In this document: positions 25,272 through 32,722 of the stretch, piece by piece
Numbering within the stretch: the first letter of the stretch is position 1
How the letters are laid out: each line of letters begins with the position of its first letter
Source: Croceibacterium xixiisoli
Lineage (GTDB): Bacteria > Pseudomonadota > Alphaproteobacteria > Sphingomonadales > Sphingomonadaceae
Direction of reading: 5' to 3'
Length of the DNA: 64,000 nucleotides
NCBI RefSeq assembly: GCF_009827305.1
Contig: NZ_WTYJ01000001.1
Coordinates: 1,488,001-1,552,000, forward strand
Notes under the pieces: generated by a model
What the model was told of the DNA's origin: nothing
What the model saw: only the letters and a program-made list of their open reading frames with translations
The model's database searches: none
Translations under genes and position numbers: made by a program

Positions 25272-26477
25272 TTGCACACTTTTCTTGATGCACGGTCTGT
25301 AGTTCGTCACCTCTCGCCTGACGAACCGGTAATTCTCAACCGCCCGCACGCAGCGGCGCGCGCTGCCCGCTTCTTTTCGGAGAAGTTCCCGGGCAAGGCG
25401 ATGTACGCTGTGAAGGCCAATCCTTCGCCTGAACTCCTGCAAATCCTGTGGGATAATGGCGTGACGCATTTTGACGTCGCTTCGATCACCGAAGTGCGCC
25501 TGGTGCGTGGTCTGCTGCCCGATGCGACCCTTTGCTTCATGCACCCGGTCAAGCCGCAGGCAGCCGTGGCAGAGGCCTATCACCAGCATGGCGTGCGCGC
25601 CTTCAGCCTCGACACGATCGAGGAACTGGAAAAGATCGTCGAAGCCACCAGCACTGCTGATGGCGAGGCGGCGCAGGATCTGGATCTGCTGGTGCGCATG
25701 CGCGTGTCGTCCGAATTTTCGGAACTGTCGTTGGCAAGCAAGTTCGGCGTGGATCTGGCCGATGCGGCCCCGCTGCTGCAGGCCACCCGTCAGCATTGCG
25801 ACGCGCTGGGCATCTGCTTCCACGTCGGCAGCCAGGCGATGACGCCGTTTGCCTATGTGCAGGCCTTGGAACGCGTGCGTGCGGCGATTGTCGAAGCGGC
25901 GGTGACCGTGGACATCATCGACGTTGGTGGTGGTTTCCCCAGCTCGTACCCGGGCATGGAGCCGCCGCCGCTCGAAGATTACTTCGCGCTGATCCACCGC
26001 CATTTCGAAGCCCTGCCGATTTCCTATTCGGCAGAGCTGTGGGCGGAACCGGGCCGCGCGCTGTGCGCCGAATATTCGAGCCTGATCGTGAAGGTGGAAA
26101 AGCGTCGCGGTGATGAGCTGTACATCAACGATGGGGCCTATGGCGCTCTCTATGATGCGGCTCATGTCGAATGGCGTTTCCCGGTCCGTTCGCTCGGTGA
26201 TGACCGTACGCCGCAGACCACGGAATTTTCGTTCTATGGTCCGACCTGCGACGATGCCGATTTCATGAAGGGGCCGTTCACCCTGCCGGCCGACATGGCC
26301 GCTGGCGGCTATATCGAAATCGGCATGCTGGGTGCTTACGGCACCGCAATGAAGACCCGCTTCAACGGCTTTGGTCATGGCGAAGCCGTGGTGGTGGAGG
26401 ACGAGCCGATGGCCAGTCTCTATCGCGGCGACCGCGCCGACCCGCGCAAGAGCGACAATGTTGTAAGCCTGCGCTGA
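25272..26477 (+). CDS. ornithine decarboxylase (type III PLP, alanine-racemase fold)
   Basis: A 401-residue enzyme making putrescine from ornithine. Lys48 in YAVKANPSPE binds PLP, HVGSQ and GGGFPSSYPG follow, EPGRALC binds the cofactor, and Cys326 in GPTCDDAD is the catalytic cysteine. The start is taken as TTG at 25272 because the family N terminus (HTF-DA-SVVR) begins exactly there and no in-frame ATG exists nearby; GGGGG at 25258-25262 is the nearest purine run. A longer frame upstream crosses the leader RNA and is rejected. It supplies the diamine for the preceding carboxynorspermidine enzymes. A very strong terminator follows. Confidence 0.93.
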   Translation: MHTFLDARSVVRHLSPDEPVILNRPHAAARAARFFSEKFPGKAMYAVKANPSPELLQILWDNGVTHFDVASITEVRLVRGLLPDATLCFMHPVKPQAAVAEAYHQHGVRAFSLDTIEELEKIVEATSTADGEAAQDLDLLVRMRVSSEFSELSLASKFGVDLADAAPLLQATRQHCDALGICFHVGSQAMTPFAYVQALERVRAAIVEAAVTVDIIDVGGGFPSSYPGMEPPPLEDYFALIHRHFEALPISYSAELWAEPGRALCAEYSSLIVKVEKRRGDELYINDGAYGALYDAAHVEWRFPVRSLGDDRTPQTTEFSFYGPTCDDADFMKGPFTLPADMAAGGYIEIGMLGAYGTAMKTRFNGFGHGEAVVVEDEPMASLYRGDRADPRKSDNVVSLR

Positions 26478-26505
26478 TACCAAGGCTTCAGGACTGACAT
26501 TCATG

Positions 26506-26541
26506 ATCCGCCCCGGCCTGCGCCGGGGCGGATTTTTTTTT
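26506..26541 (+). terminator. strong rho-independent terminator after ODC
   Basis: A perfect 12-bp stem (ATCCGCCCCGGC at 26506-26517 with GCCGGGGCGGAT at 26522-26533), loop CTGC, followed by nine consecutive T. Confidence 0.95.
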
Positions 26542-26575
26542 GTGGCGGCTCTGAGGATGATCGCGGGCGGGGCGC

Positions 26576-26646
26576 TTGACAGCGCTTGACGACGGGCAAG
26601 AGAATCAATTATCAGGATGAACAGTTCATTTAATAAACGATAAATG
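26576..26646 (+). promoter_or_regulatory. promoter with inverted repeat ahead of an exported protein gene
   Basis: Two -35-like hexamers, TTGACA (26576) and TTGACG (26586), lie in a row. The second is 17 bases from TTATCA (26609-26614). Downstream, CATTTA (26627-26632) and TAAATG (26641-26646) form an inverted repeat in A/T-rich DNA, a possible operator between the promoter and the start codon at 26681. Confidence 0.4.
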
Positions 26647-26680
26647 GCCGCGGCCCACGATCGCGGATGAGGAGGAATAC

Positions 26681-27718
26681 ATGTCGTCCGTAAACCGCTG
26701 GCTCGCGGCCAGTCTGGTCGTTCTCGCGGGCGTTGCCCTGCAGGCCCCGCTCGCGGCGCAGGAAGACCTCACGGTGCTGCCGGCCATCCCCAATGATTAT
26801 GCGCCAAAGAAAACGGACTGGGGGGAACCCGATTTCCGTGGCCGCTGGCCGATCGATCATCTCAACGGATTGCCGCTGCAGCGTACGCCCGAACAGGGCA
26901 ACCGCGCCTTTCTGACCGAACAAGAGCTGGCCGAACGGCAGGCGCGCATCGATCAGCTGGCCGGACGCTATGCGGCTGAGGATTCGCAGGACAAGATCGG
27001 CCAGGGGCACTGGGTGGAAATGGGTGTCGGCAGCCGGCGCACCTCTCTGCTGGTGACCCCTGCCAACGGCCGGCTCCCCGAAATGACGGAAGAGGGCAAG
27101 CGCCTCTCCGCGCAGATGCGGTCGAGCTGGCGCAATGGCCAGGATTTCGACTGGGTGACCGATTTCGACAGCTGGGACCGCTGCATCACGCGCGGCCTGC
27201 CCGCTTCGATGATGCCGATGATGTACAACAACGGCCTGCGCATTTTCCAATCACCCGGACTGGTGGCGATCCAGATGGAAATGATCCACGAAACCCGCAT
27301 CATTCCCACCGATGGCCGGGCCGCGATCCCCGTGCAGATCCGCAACTGGCTGGGCGAAAGCCGGGGCCATTGGGAAGATGCCAACACGCTGGTGGTGGAA
27401 ACGATCAATTTCCGTCCCGGCGCCTCAGCCACCAATATCGTGACCTCAGGCTCCCCGCCGTCGAACGATTCTCCGATCAGCGAACAGGCGAAACTGATCG
27501 AGCGGTTTCACATGACCGGCCCAGACACGATCACCTATGAAAGCCATTACGAAGATCCGACCATCTTCACCGCCCCTTGGGGCGCGCGCCTCGAATGGCA
27601 GCGCAATGATGAGTATGAATTCTTCGAATATGCCTGCCACGAAGGCAATGTGCAGCTGCGCAACTACATCACCGCTTCGCGCGCCGAACGCGCAGGCAAG
27701 ACGCCTGAGGCGCAATAA
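26681..27718 (+). CDS. exported protein of unknown function
   Basis: A 345-residue protein with a clear signal peptide (cleavage near PLAAQ-E, residue 27). The mature part begins with a DWGEPDFRGRWPIDHLNG motif and is rich in Trp, Arg and Asp. Similar exported proteins with a PDF-G-W motif are widespread in sphingomonads and acidobacteria and lack an assigned function. There are two cysteines in the mature part and no recognisable catalytic motif. The ATG has an excellent GAGGAGG six to eight bases upstream. It stands alone between two terminator-like hairpins. Confidence 0.8.
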   Translation: MSSVNRWLAASLVVLAGVALQAPLAAQEDLTVLPAIPNDYAPKKTDWGEPDFRGRWPIDHLNGLPLQRTPEQGNRAFLTEQELAERQARIDQLAGRYAAEDSQDKIGQGHWVEMGVGSRRTSLLVTPANGRLPEMTEEGKRLSAQMRSSWRNGQDFDWVTDFDSWDRCITRGLPASMMPMMYNNGLRIFQSPGLVAIQMEMIHETRIIPTDGRAAIPVQIRNWLGESRGHWEDANTLVVETINFRPGASATNIVTSGSPPSNDSPISEQAKLIERFHMTGPDTITYESHYEDPTIFTAPWGARLEWQRNDEYEFFEYACHEGNVQLRNYITASRAERAGKTPEAQ

Positions 27719-27752
27719 CGCCTCAATCCAGACACGAAATCCATGAGGGAGG

Positions 27753-27840
27753 GCCTGGGGCTTGCCGGCATATGCGCCGGCAGCCTCAGGCTTTCGTGCT
27801 TCAGGGTTCGGGGCATGCAGGCGGGCCGCTGTCCCGCCTG
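27753..27840. terminator. two hairpins between convergent genes
   Basis: GCCTGGGGCTTGCCGGC (27753-27769) pairs with GCCGGCAGCCTCAGGC (27776-27791) and is followed by TTTCG, ending the exported-protein transcript. CAGGCGGG (27818-27825) pairs with CCCGCCTG (27833-27840) and may end the opposing hemA transcript. Confidence 0.6.
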
Positions 27841-27861
27841 ATCATAGCATCACAAGCGGGC

Positions 27862-29082
27862 TCAGGCGGCCTGCTTCAGTTGCAGTTCCAGCCGGTCCCA
27901 GATTTCCAGCAGCGCTTCGGTCAGCTCTGCCATCATCGCTTCGGTATGGGCGGGGCCGGGGGTGAAGCGCAGCCGTTCCGTGCCGCGCGGCACGGTCGGG
28001 AAATTGATCGGCTGCACATAGACGCCGTATTCGGCCAGCAGGATGTCGCTGATCTTCTTGGCGCGCACCGGATCGCCCACCATCAGCGGCACGATGTGGG
28101 TGGTGGTGTCCATCACCGGCAGGCCGGCATCGCGGAATTTCTGCTTCAGCATGGCAGCGGCGGCCTGCTGCGCATCGCGTTCTGCGCTGGAAGATTTCAG
28201 ATGCTTCACGCTCGCCAGCACGCCCGCGACCAGCACGGGGGACAGGGAGGTGGTGAAGATGAAGCCCGGCGCATAGCTGCGGATCACATCAATGATCTTG
28301 GAATCGGCGGTGATATATCCGCCCATCACGCCGAACGCCTTGCCCAGCGTCCCTTCGATGATGTCGATCCGGTGCGCGGCTTCGTCGCGTTCCGAAATGC
28401 CGCCGCCACGCGCGCCATACATGCCCACGGCATGCACTTCGTCGATATAGGTCAGGGCATTGTACTTGTCGGCCAGGTCGCAGATCGCATGGATCGGGGC
28501 GACATCGCCATCCATGGAATAGACGCTTTCGAAAGCGATCAGCTTGGGCACATTGGGGTCTTCGGCGGCCAGCAGTTCTTCCAGATGGGCCACGTCATTG
28601 TGCCGCCAGATGCGCTTTTCCGCGCCAGAATTGCGGATGCCGGCGATCATGCTGGCATGGTTCAGCTCGTCGGAAAAGATCACGCAATTGGGCAGGATCT
28701 TGGCCAGCGTGGACAGAGTCGCATCGTTGGAAACATAGCCGCTGGTGAACAGCAGCGCGCCCTGCTTGCCGTGCAGATCGGCCAACTCGTTTTCCAGCTC
28801 GATGTGGAAATGGGTGTTGCCGCCGATATTGCGCGTGCCGCCCGAACCGGCCCCCACGTCATGCAGCGCGCCTTCCATGGCGGCGATGACGGCGGGATGC
28901 TGGCCCATCGCCAGGTAATCGTTCGAACACCACACTGTGATCGGCTTGGGCCCATTGTGGCCGTGGAAACAGCGCGCGTTGGGGTAGGCACCCTTGTTAC
29001 GCAGAATGTCGATAAACACGCGATACCGGCCTTCCGAATGGAGCCGGTCAATTGCCTGGTCGAAGATCTGATCGTAGTTCAG
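27862..29082 (-). CDS. hemA: 5-aminolevulinate synthase, apparent CTG start
   Basis: A 406-residue PLP enzyme condensing glycine with succinyl-CoA, the first step of the alphaproteobacterial C4 haem pathway. PLP Lys248 lies in [13 protein letters not shown], and the ASND, HASMIAG and [12 protein letters not shown] motifs are intact. The family N terminus ([20 protein letters not shown]) is fully encoded, but the codon in the initiator position (29080-29082) is CTG, and no in-frame ATG, GTG or TTG lies upstream. The first canonical start is a GTG at 29019 that would delete 21 conserved residues. Counting from CTG gives the Schiff-base lysine number 248 known from Rhodobacter. An ATG nine bases further upstream (29094) is out of frame. 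Confidence 0.92.
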   Translation of the reverse strand: MNYDQIFDQAIDRLHSEGRYRVFIDILRNKGAYPNARCFHGHNGPKPITVWCSNDYLAMGQHPAVIAAMEGALHDVGAGSGGTRNIGGNTHFHIELENELADLHGKQGALLFTSGYVSNDATLSTLAKILPNCVIFSDELNHASMIAGIRNSGAEKRIWRHNDVAHLEELLAAEDPNVPKLIAFESVYSMDGDVAPIHAICDLADKYNALTYIDEVHAVGMYGARGGGISERDEAAHRIDIIEGTLGKAFGVMGGYITADSKIIDVIRSYAPGFIFTTSLSPVLVAGVLASVKHLKSSSAERDAQQAAAAMLKQKFRDAGLPVMDTTTHIVPLMVGDPVRAKKISDILLAEYGVYVQPINFPTVPRGTERLRFTPGPAHTEAMMAELTEALLEIWDRLELQLKQAA

Positions 29083-29189
29083 CGGACTTGTCCATGCAGC
29101 ACCGCGAATATGCGCGGCTTGATGAGTCCCGCGCGACTTAGGCGATGATCCTTCAGGTTTAAAGCACTCAGTTTGCGAGGGATTCGCAA

Positions 29190-30017
29190 CTAAAACAGTT
29201 CTATCCGATTGAGACCAAATTGCCGCAGTGCGGGTTGCAGTGCAACAATATCGTCGGCGCCGCCGGTAAACAGCGCCAGGTCGGTATTTTCCCGTCGGAA
29301 TGGCTGATCTTTGGTCAGAAACGCGATGCGCCGGGCAATACCTTGCGCCCCGTGGACGAAGCGCACATCGGGCCCCATCGCGGTCTGCAGCTCGGCCTCC
29401 ACCAGCGGGAAATGGGTACAGGCCAGCACCACCGTATCGATTGCATCCCCATCCGGCTGATCGCGCAACCCGGCGGCAGCGCGCGCAAACACCTGCGGAT
29501 CGACATCCTCTCCGCGCAGCCGGGCTTCGGCGGCAGAAACCAGTTCCGGCGCAGCAAAGCGGATCAACCGCTTGTCCGCCGCAAATTCCGCCTCCAGCCG
29601 GTCGACATAGGCCTGGCGAATGGTGGCCGCCGTGCCGAGCAGCCCGATGGTGCCGCTGCGGGTGACGGCGGCGGCGGGCTTGATCGCGGGCACGGTGCCG
29701 ACGATCGGAATGCGCAGCACATCGCGCACCATGCCCAGCGCAATGGTGGAGGCTGTGTTGCAGGCAATGGTGGCCAGGCGCGGCCGAAACCGTTCGGACA
29801 GGCGGCCGAGCAATCCGGCCACCCGCGCGGCGATTTCCGCCTCGGTCTTCTGGCCATAGGGAAGGCCGGCTGTGTCGGCGGCATAGATCACCGGCGCATC
29901 GGGCAGCAGAGCGCGCAGCGCGGCCAGCACGGTCAGCCCGCCGACCCCGGAATCGAACAACAGGATGGGCGCCGATGGATCGGGATTGCGATCAAAATCT
30001 GCGCCGGACAAATTCAT
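29190..30017 (-). CDS. murI: glutamate racemase
   Basis: A 275-residue cofactor-independent racemase making D-glutamate for peptidoglycan. Both catalytic cysteines are visible (ACNTAST near residue 85 and LACTHFP near residue 200), as is the N-terminal [11 protein letters not shown] motif. The ATG at 30017 was chosen over a much longer upstream frame, which would run through the divergent plsY gene. The promoter must lie in the 93-base gap shared with plsY. Confidence 0.95.
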   Translation of the reverse strand: MNLSGADFDRNPDPSAPILLFDSGVGGLTVLAALRALLPDAPVIYAADTAGLPYGQKTEAEIAARVAGLLGRLSERFRPRLATIACNTASTIALGMVRDVLRIPIVGTVPAIKPAAAVTRSGTIGLLGTAATIRQAYVDRLEAEFAADKRLIRFAAPELVSAAEARLRGEDVDPQVFARAAAGLRDQPDGDAIDTVVLACTHFPLVEAELQTAMGPDVRFVHGAQGIARRIAFLTKDQPFRRENTDLALFTGGADDIVALQPALRQFGLNRIELF

Positions 30018-30110
30018 TATCGTTCTCAGCCCGAACTTGTGGAAAGCCTGTATATCTTTACAGCGCGGCCTAACGACAAGCGCGGCTTTGAGCAATGGAG
30101 CGGGGTGGAA

Positions 30111-30692
30111 ATGGAATGGGTGAAGGCCTTTGCGCTCGGCTATCTGCTCGGCTCGATCCCCTTCGGCCTGCTGCTCTCGCTGGCGGCCGGGCAGGGCGAT
30201 ATCCGCAAGATCGGATCGGGCAATATCGGCGCCACCAATGTGCTGCGCACCGGCAACAAGGGGCTGGCCGCGGCCACGCTGCTGCTCGATCTGGGCAAGG
30301 GGCTGCTGCCCGTGCTGCTGGCCTGGCGATGGTTTCCTGACTACGTGCCGATCACGGCCTTCGCAGCGGTCATCGGCCATTGCTTCCCCGTCTGGCTGCG
30401 GTTCAAGGGCGGCAAGGGCGTGGCGACCAATGCCGGCGTCAGCTTCGGCCTCGCCTGGCCGATCGGGCTTGCCTATGCCTTGGTCTGGCTGGGCCTGCTC
30501 GGCGTGGTGCGGATCAGCTCGCTCGCGGGCATGAGCGCGGTCATCGCCTCCGCCATCGCGGCGGCGCTGCTGGGCTATATGCAGTTCGTGCCGGTGCTGG
30601 CGGGCATTGCCGTGCTGGTGATCTGGCTTCACCGCGCCAATGTGAAGCGGCTGCTCAACGGCACCGAACCACGCATTGGATCGCGCAAATGA
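30111..30692 (+). CDS. plsY: glycerol-3-phosphate acyltransferase PlsY
   Basis: A 193-residue integral membrane enzyme transferring acyl groups from acyl-phosphate to glycerol-3-phosphate, the first acylation in phospholipid synthesis. The three conserved motifs are present: GSIPFG, GSGNIGATNVLRTGNKG and GHCFPVWLRFKGGKGVAT. There are about five membrane helices. The ATG at 30111 follows GGTGGA. The stop overlaps the dprA start (ATGA), a plsY-dprA pairing common in alphaproteobacteria. Confidence 0.96.
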   Translation: MEWVKAFALGYLLGSIPFGLLLSLAAGQGDIRKIGSGNIGATNVLRTGNKGLAAATLLLDLGKGLLPVLLAWRWFPDYVPITAFAAVIGHCFPVWLRFKGGKGVATNAGVSFGLAWPIGLAYALVWLGLLGVVRISSLAGMSAVIASAIAAALLGYMQFVPVLAGIAVLVIWLHRANVKRLLNGTEPRIGSRK

Positions 30693-31825
30693 CGAAGTCC
30701 GGGCAGGTGCTTTCGCAGGATGAAGCCTTCGCCCGGATCCGTCTGATCAGATCGCCCAATATAGGCCCGGTCAGCTATCGCCAGTTGCTCAACCGTTTCG
30801 GCACCGCGCGCGCCGCGCTGGCGGCTTTGCCCGATCTCGCGGCTCAGGGCGGCAAGCGACGCTACAGCCTGGCCCCTGCCGACCGGATAGAGCGTGAAGT
30901 GGGCGCCGTGCGGGCCGCCGGCGCGCGCTATCTGTTTCAGGATTCGTCTGATTATCCTGCCCTGCTGGCACAGCTCGATTCCGCCCCGCCGGTGCTGACC
31001 TGTCGCGGCAATCTCGCGCTGGCCTCGCAGCCCTGCGTGGCGATCGTGGGCGCGCGCAACGCTTCCGCCGCTGCGGTGCGGCTGGCGCGCGATTTCGCTG
31101 CCGGCTTGGCCGAACAGGGCTATACCGTCGTTTCCGGGCTGGCGCGCGGGATCGATGGCGCGGCCCATGCCGCCGCCCTGTCCTCCACCATCGGCGTCAT
31201 CGCCAGCGGCATCGACATCGCCTATCCGCCGCAACACTCCGATCTGCAGGAACGGATCGCGCGGGAAGCCTTGCTGCTGGCCGAACAGCCGCCGGGCACC
31301 GAGCCGCGCGGCAGCCATTTTCCCAGCCGCAACCGCATCATCGCCGGGCTCTCGCTCGGCACGCTGGTGGTGGAGGCCGCCCCGCGCAGCGGATCGCTGA
31401 TCACCGCGCGGCTGGCCGGGGAAGCCGGGCGGGAAGTGATGGCCATCCCCGGCAGCCCGCTCGAACCGCGCAGCCGCGGGTGCAATCAACTGATCCGCGA
31501 AGGCGCGGTACTGGTACAGGATGTGGACGATGTGGTGGAACTGCTGTCCGGCTTTGACGGCACGCCCCGGATCGTCCTGCGCCCGGCCGAACGGCGAAGC
31601 ACAACGTCGGATCTGTTCGCCCCGGCACCCACCGAGGCACCCATTGAAGAAGGCGACGACAGCAGAGATATTCTCTCCCTTCTGACCCAGGCGCCGATCA
31701 GCGTGGATGAACTGGTTCGCCAGAGCGGGGCGGGTGCCGGCGCGGTGCAGATGGCGTTGCTGGAACTGGAAATCGCGGGCCGATTGGTCCGCCATGCCGG
31801 CGGGCGGGTAAGTTTACAGGCGTAA
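30689..31825 (+). CDS. dprA: DNA-processing protein DprA
   Basis: A 378-residue protein that binds single-stranded DNA and loads RecA during natural transformation. An N-terminal helix-hairpin region (about 10-70) precedes the Rossmann-like core with IVGARNAS, VSGLARGIDGAAH, IASGIDIAYPP and SRNRIIAGLS, and a C-terminal winged-helix domain (about 315-378) follows. Its start overlaps plsY by four bases. I see no other competence genes in the window. Confidence 0.95.
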   Translation: MTKSGQVLSQDEAFARIRLIRSPNIGPVSYRQLLNRFGTARAALAALPDLAAQGGKRRYSLAPADRIEREVGAVRAAGARYLFQDSSDYPALLAQLDSAPPVLTCRGNLALASQPCVAIVGARNASAAAVRLARDFAAGLAEQGYTVVSGLARGIDGAAHAAALSSTIGVIASGIDIAYPPQHSDLQERIAREALLLAEQPPGTEPRGSHFPSRNRIIAGLSLGTLVVEAAPRSGSLITARLAGEAGREVMAIPGSPLEPRSRGCNQLIREGAVLVQDVDDVVELLSGFDGTPRIVLRPAERRSTTSDLFAPAPTEAPIEEGDDSRDILSLLTQAPISVDELVRQSGAGAGAVQMALLELEIAGRLVRHAGGRVSLQA

Positions 31826-31923
31826 AATTTGGTTCTTTTTGGAACCTTTTGTCACCAAATGGATTGCAACGCCCTGATATCGATTCACACTAGCATATGT
31901 GATCACAAAGGGAGGACGGGGTA

Positions 31924-32592
31924 ATGGCTACCAATCCAAGACCGGAAGTCACGGTCGGAACACTGATTTCCGGCGCCGTGGATATTACAAAGCAGAATCT
32001 GGGCATCGTTCTGCCGGCTGTCGGCGGTCTGGCCGTGCTGGCCACCATCGGGCAATATCTGACCATCAATGGCTCGCTGGCACTGGGCGGGTTGGTGCAG
32101 CTTGGGGTGCTGATCGCAGCCGTCATCGTCGGTTATATCGTGCTCGAAACCATGCTGAAGCAGGCCGGGCTGATGGCTTACAGCGGTCCGCGCCGGTTCC
32201 TGCCCTTCCTCGGCCTGTCGATCGTCGTTGGCGTGGGGGTGATCCTCGGCATGATCCTGCTGATCGTGCCGGGCGTCTATCTTGCGGTGCGCTGGTCGCT
32301 GGCCCAGCCGCGGCTGGTCGGGCGCGGCGACGGCGTGTTCGACGCGATCAAGGCTAGCTGGAAACTGACCGACGGTTATGCCATGCGGATTTTCCTCTGC
32401 ATCCTGGCCCTGGGTCTGGTCGTGGTGGTCATCGCGATCATCGCCGGCCTGCTTGGCCCCACCAACATCATCGGCATCCTGATCGGCCAGCTGGCCAATT
32501 ACGCGCTGACCATGGTCATGCTCGGCCTGTCCGTCACCCTGCTGGGTGAGATCGACCCACTGGGCCGCAAGCTTTCCGAAGTTTTCGAATAA
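31924..32592 (+). CDS. multispanning membrane protein, function unknown
   Basis: A 222-residue hydrophobic protein with about five to six helices. The layout, with a glycine-rich helix pair and the motif LIVPGVYLAVRWSLAQPRLV, resembles the membrane domain found in glycerophosphodiester phosphodiesterase-associated and DUF975-like proteins. It has no enzymatic domain. GGGAGGA precedes the ATG. The 98 bases upstream carry its probable promoter. Confidence 0.75.
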   Translation: MATNPRPEVTVGTLISGAVDITKQNLGIVLPAVGGLAVLATIGQYLTINGSLALGGLVQLGVLIAAVIVGYIVLETMLKQAGLMAYSGPRRFLPFLGLSIVVGVGVILGMILLIVPGVYLAVRWSLAQPRLVGRGDGVFDAIKASWKLTDGYAMRIFLCILALGLVVVVIAIIAGLLGPTNIIGILIGQLANYALTMVMLGLSVTLLGEIDPLGRKLSEVFE

Positions 32593-32644
32593 GGCTGGGC
32601 TTTCACATAAGCTCGGGCTTTTCGAACAGACGATGTGATAAATT

Positions 32645-32715
32645 GCGGGTGCCCGCTTGACGAAGTGGCCGTGTGATCTCCACCCTCACACGCGTACACA
32701 CGTAAGGGCACCCGC
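32645..32715 (+). promoter_or_regulatory. structured leader of topA
   Basis: GCGGGTGCCC (32645-32654) is perfectly complementary to GGGCACCCGC (32706-32715). It encloses a second perfect hairpin, CGTGTGA (32670-32676) with TCACACG (32686-32692). The structure ends eight bases before the topA ATG, where no ordinary ribosome binding site is visible. It may control topA translation or be a supercoiling-sensitive cruciform. Confidence 0.45.
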
Positions 32716-32722
32716 ACCGAAC

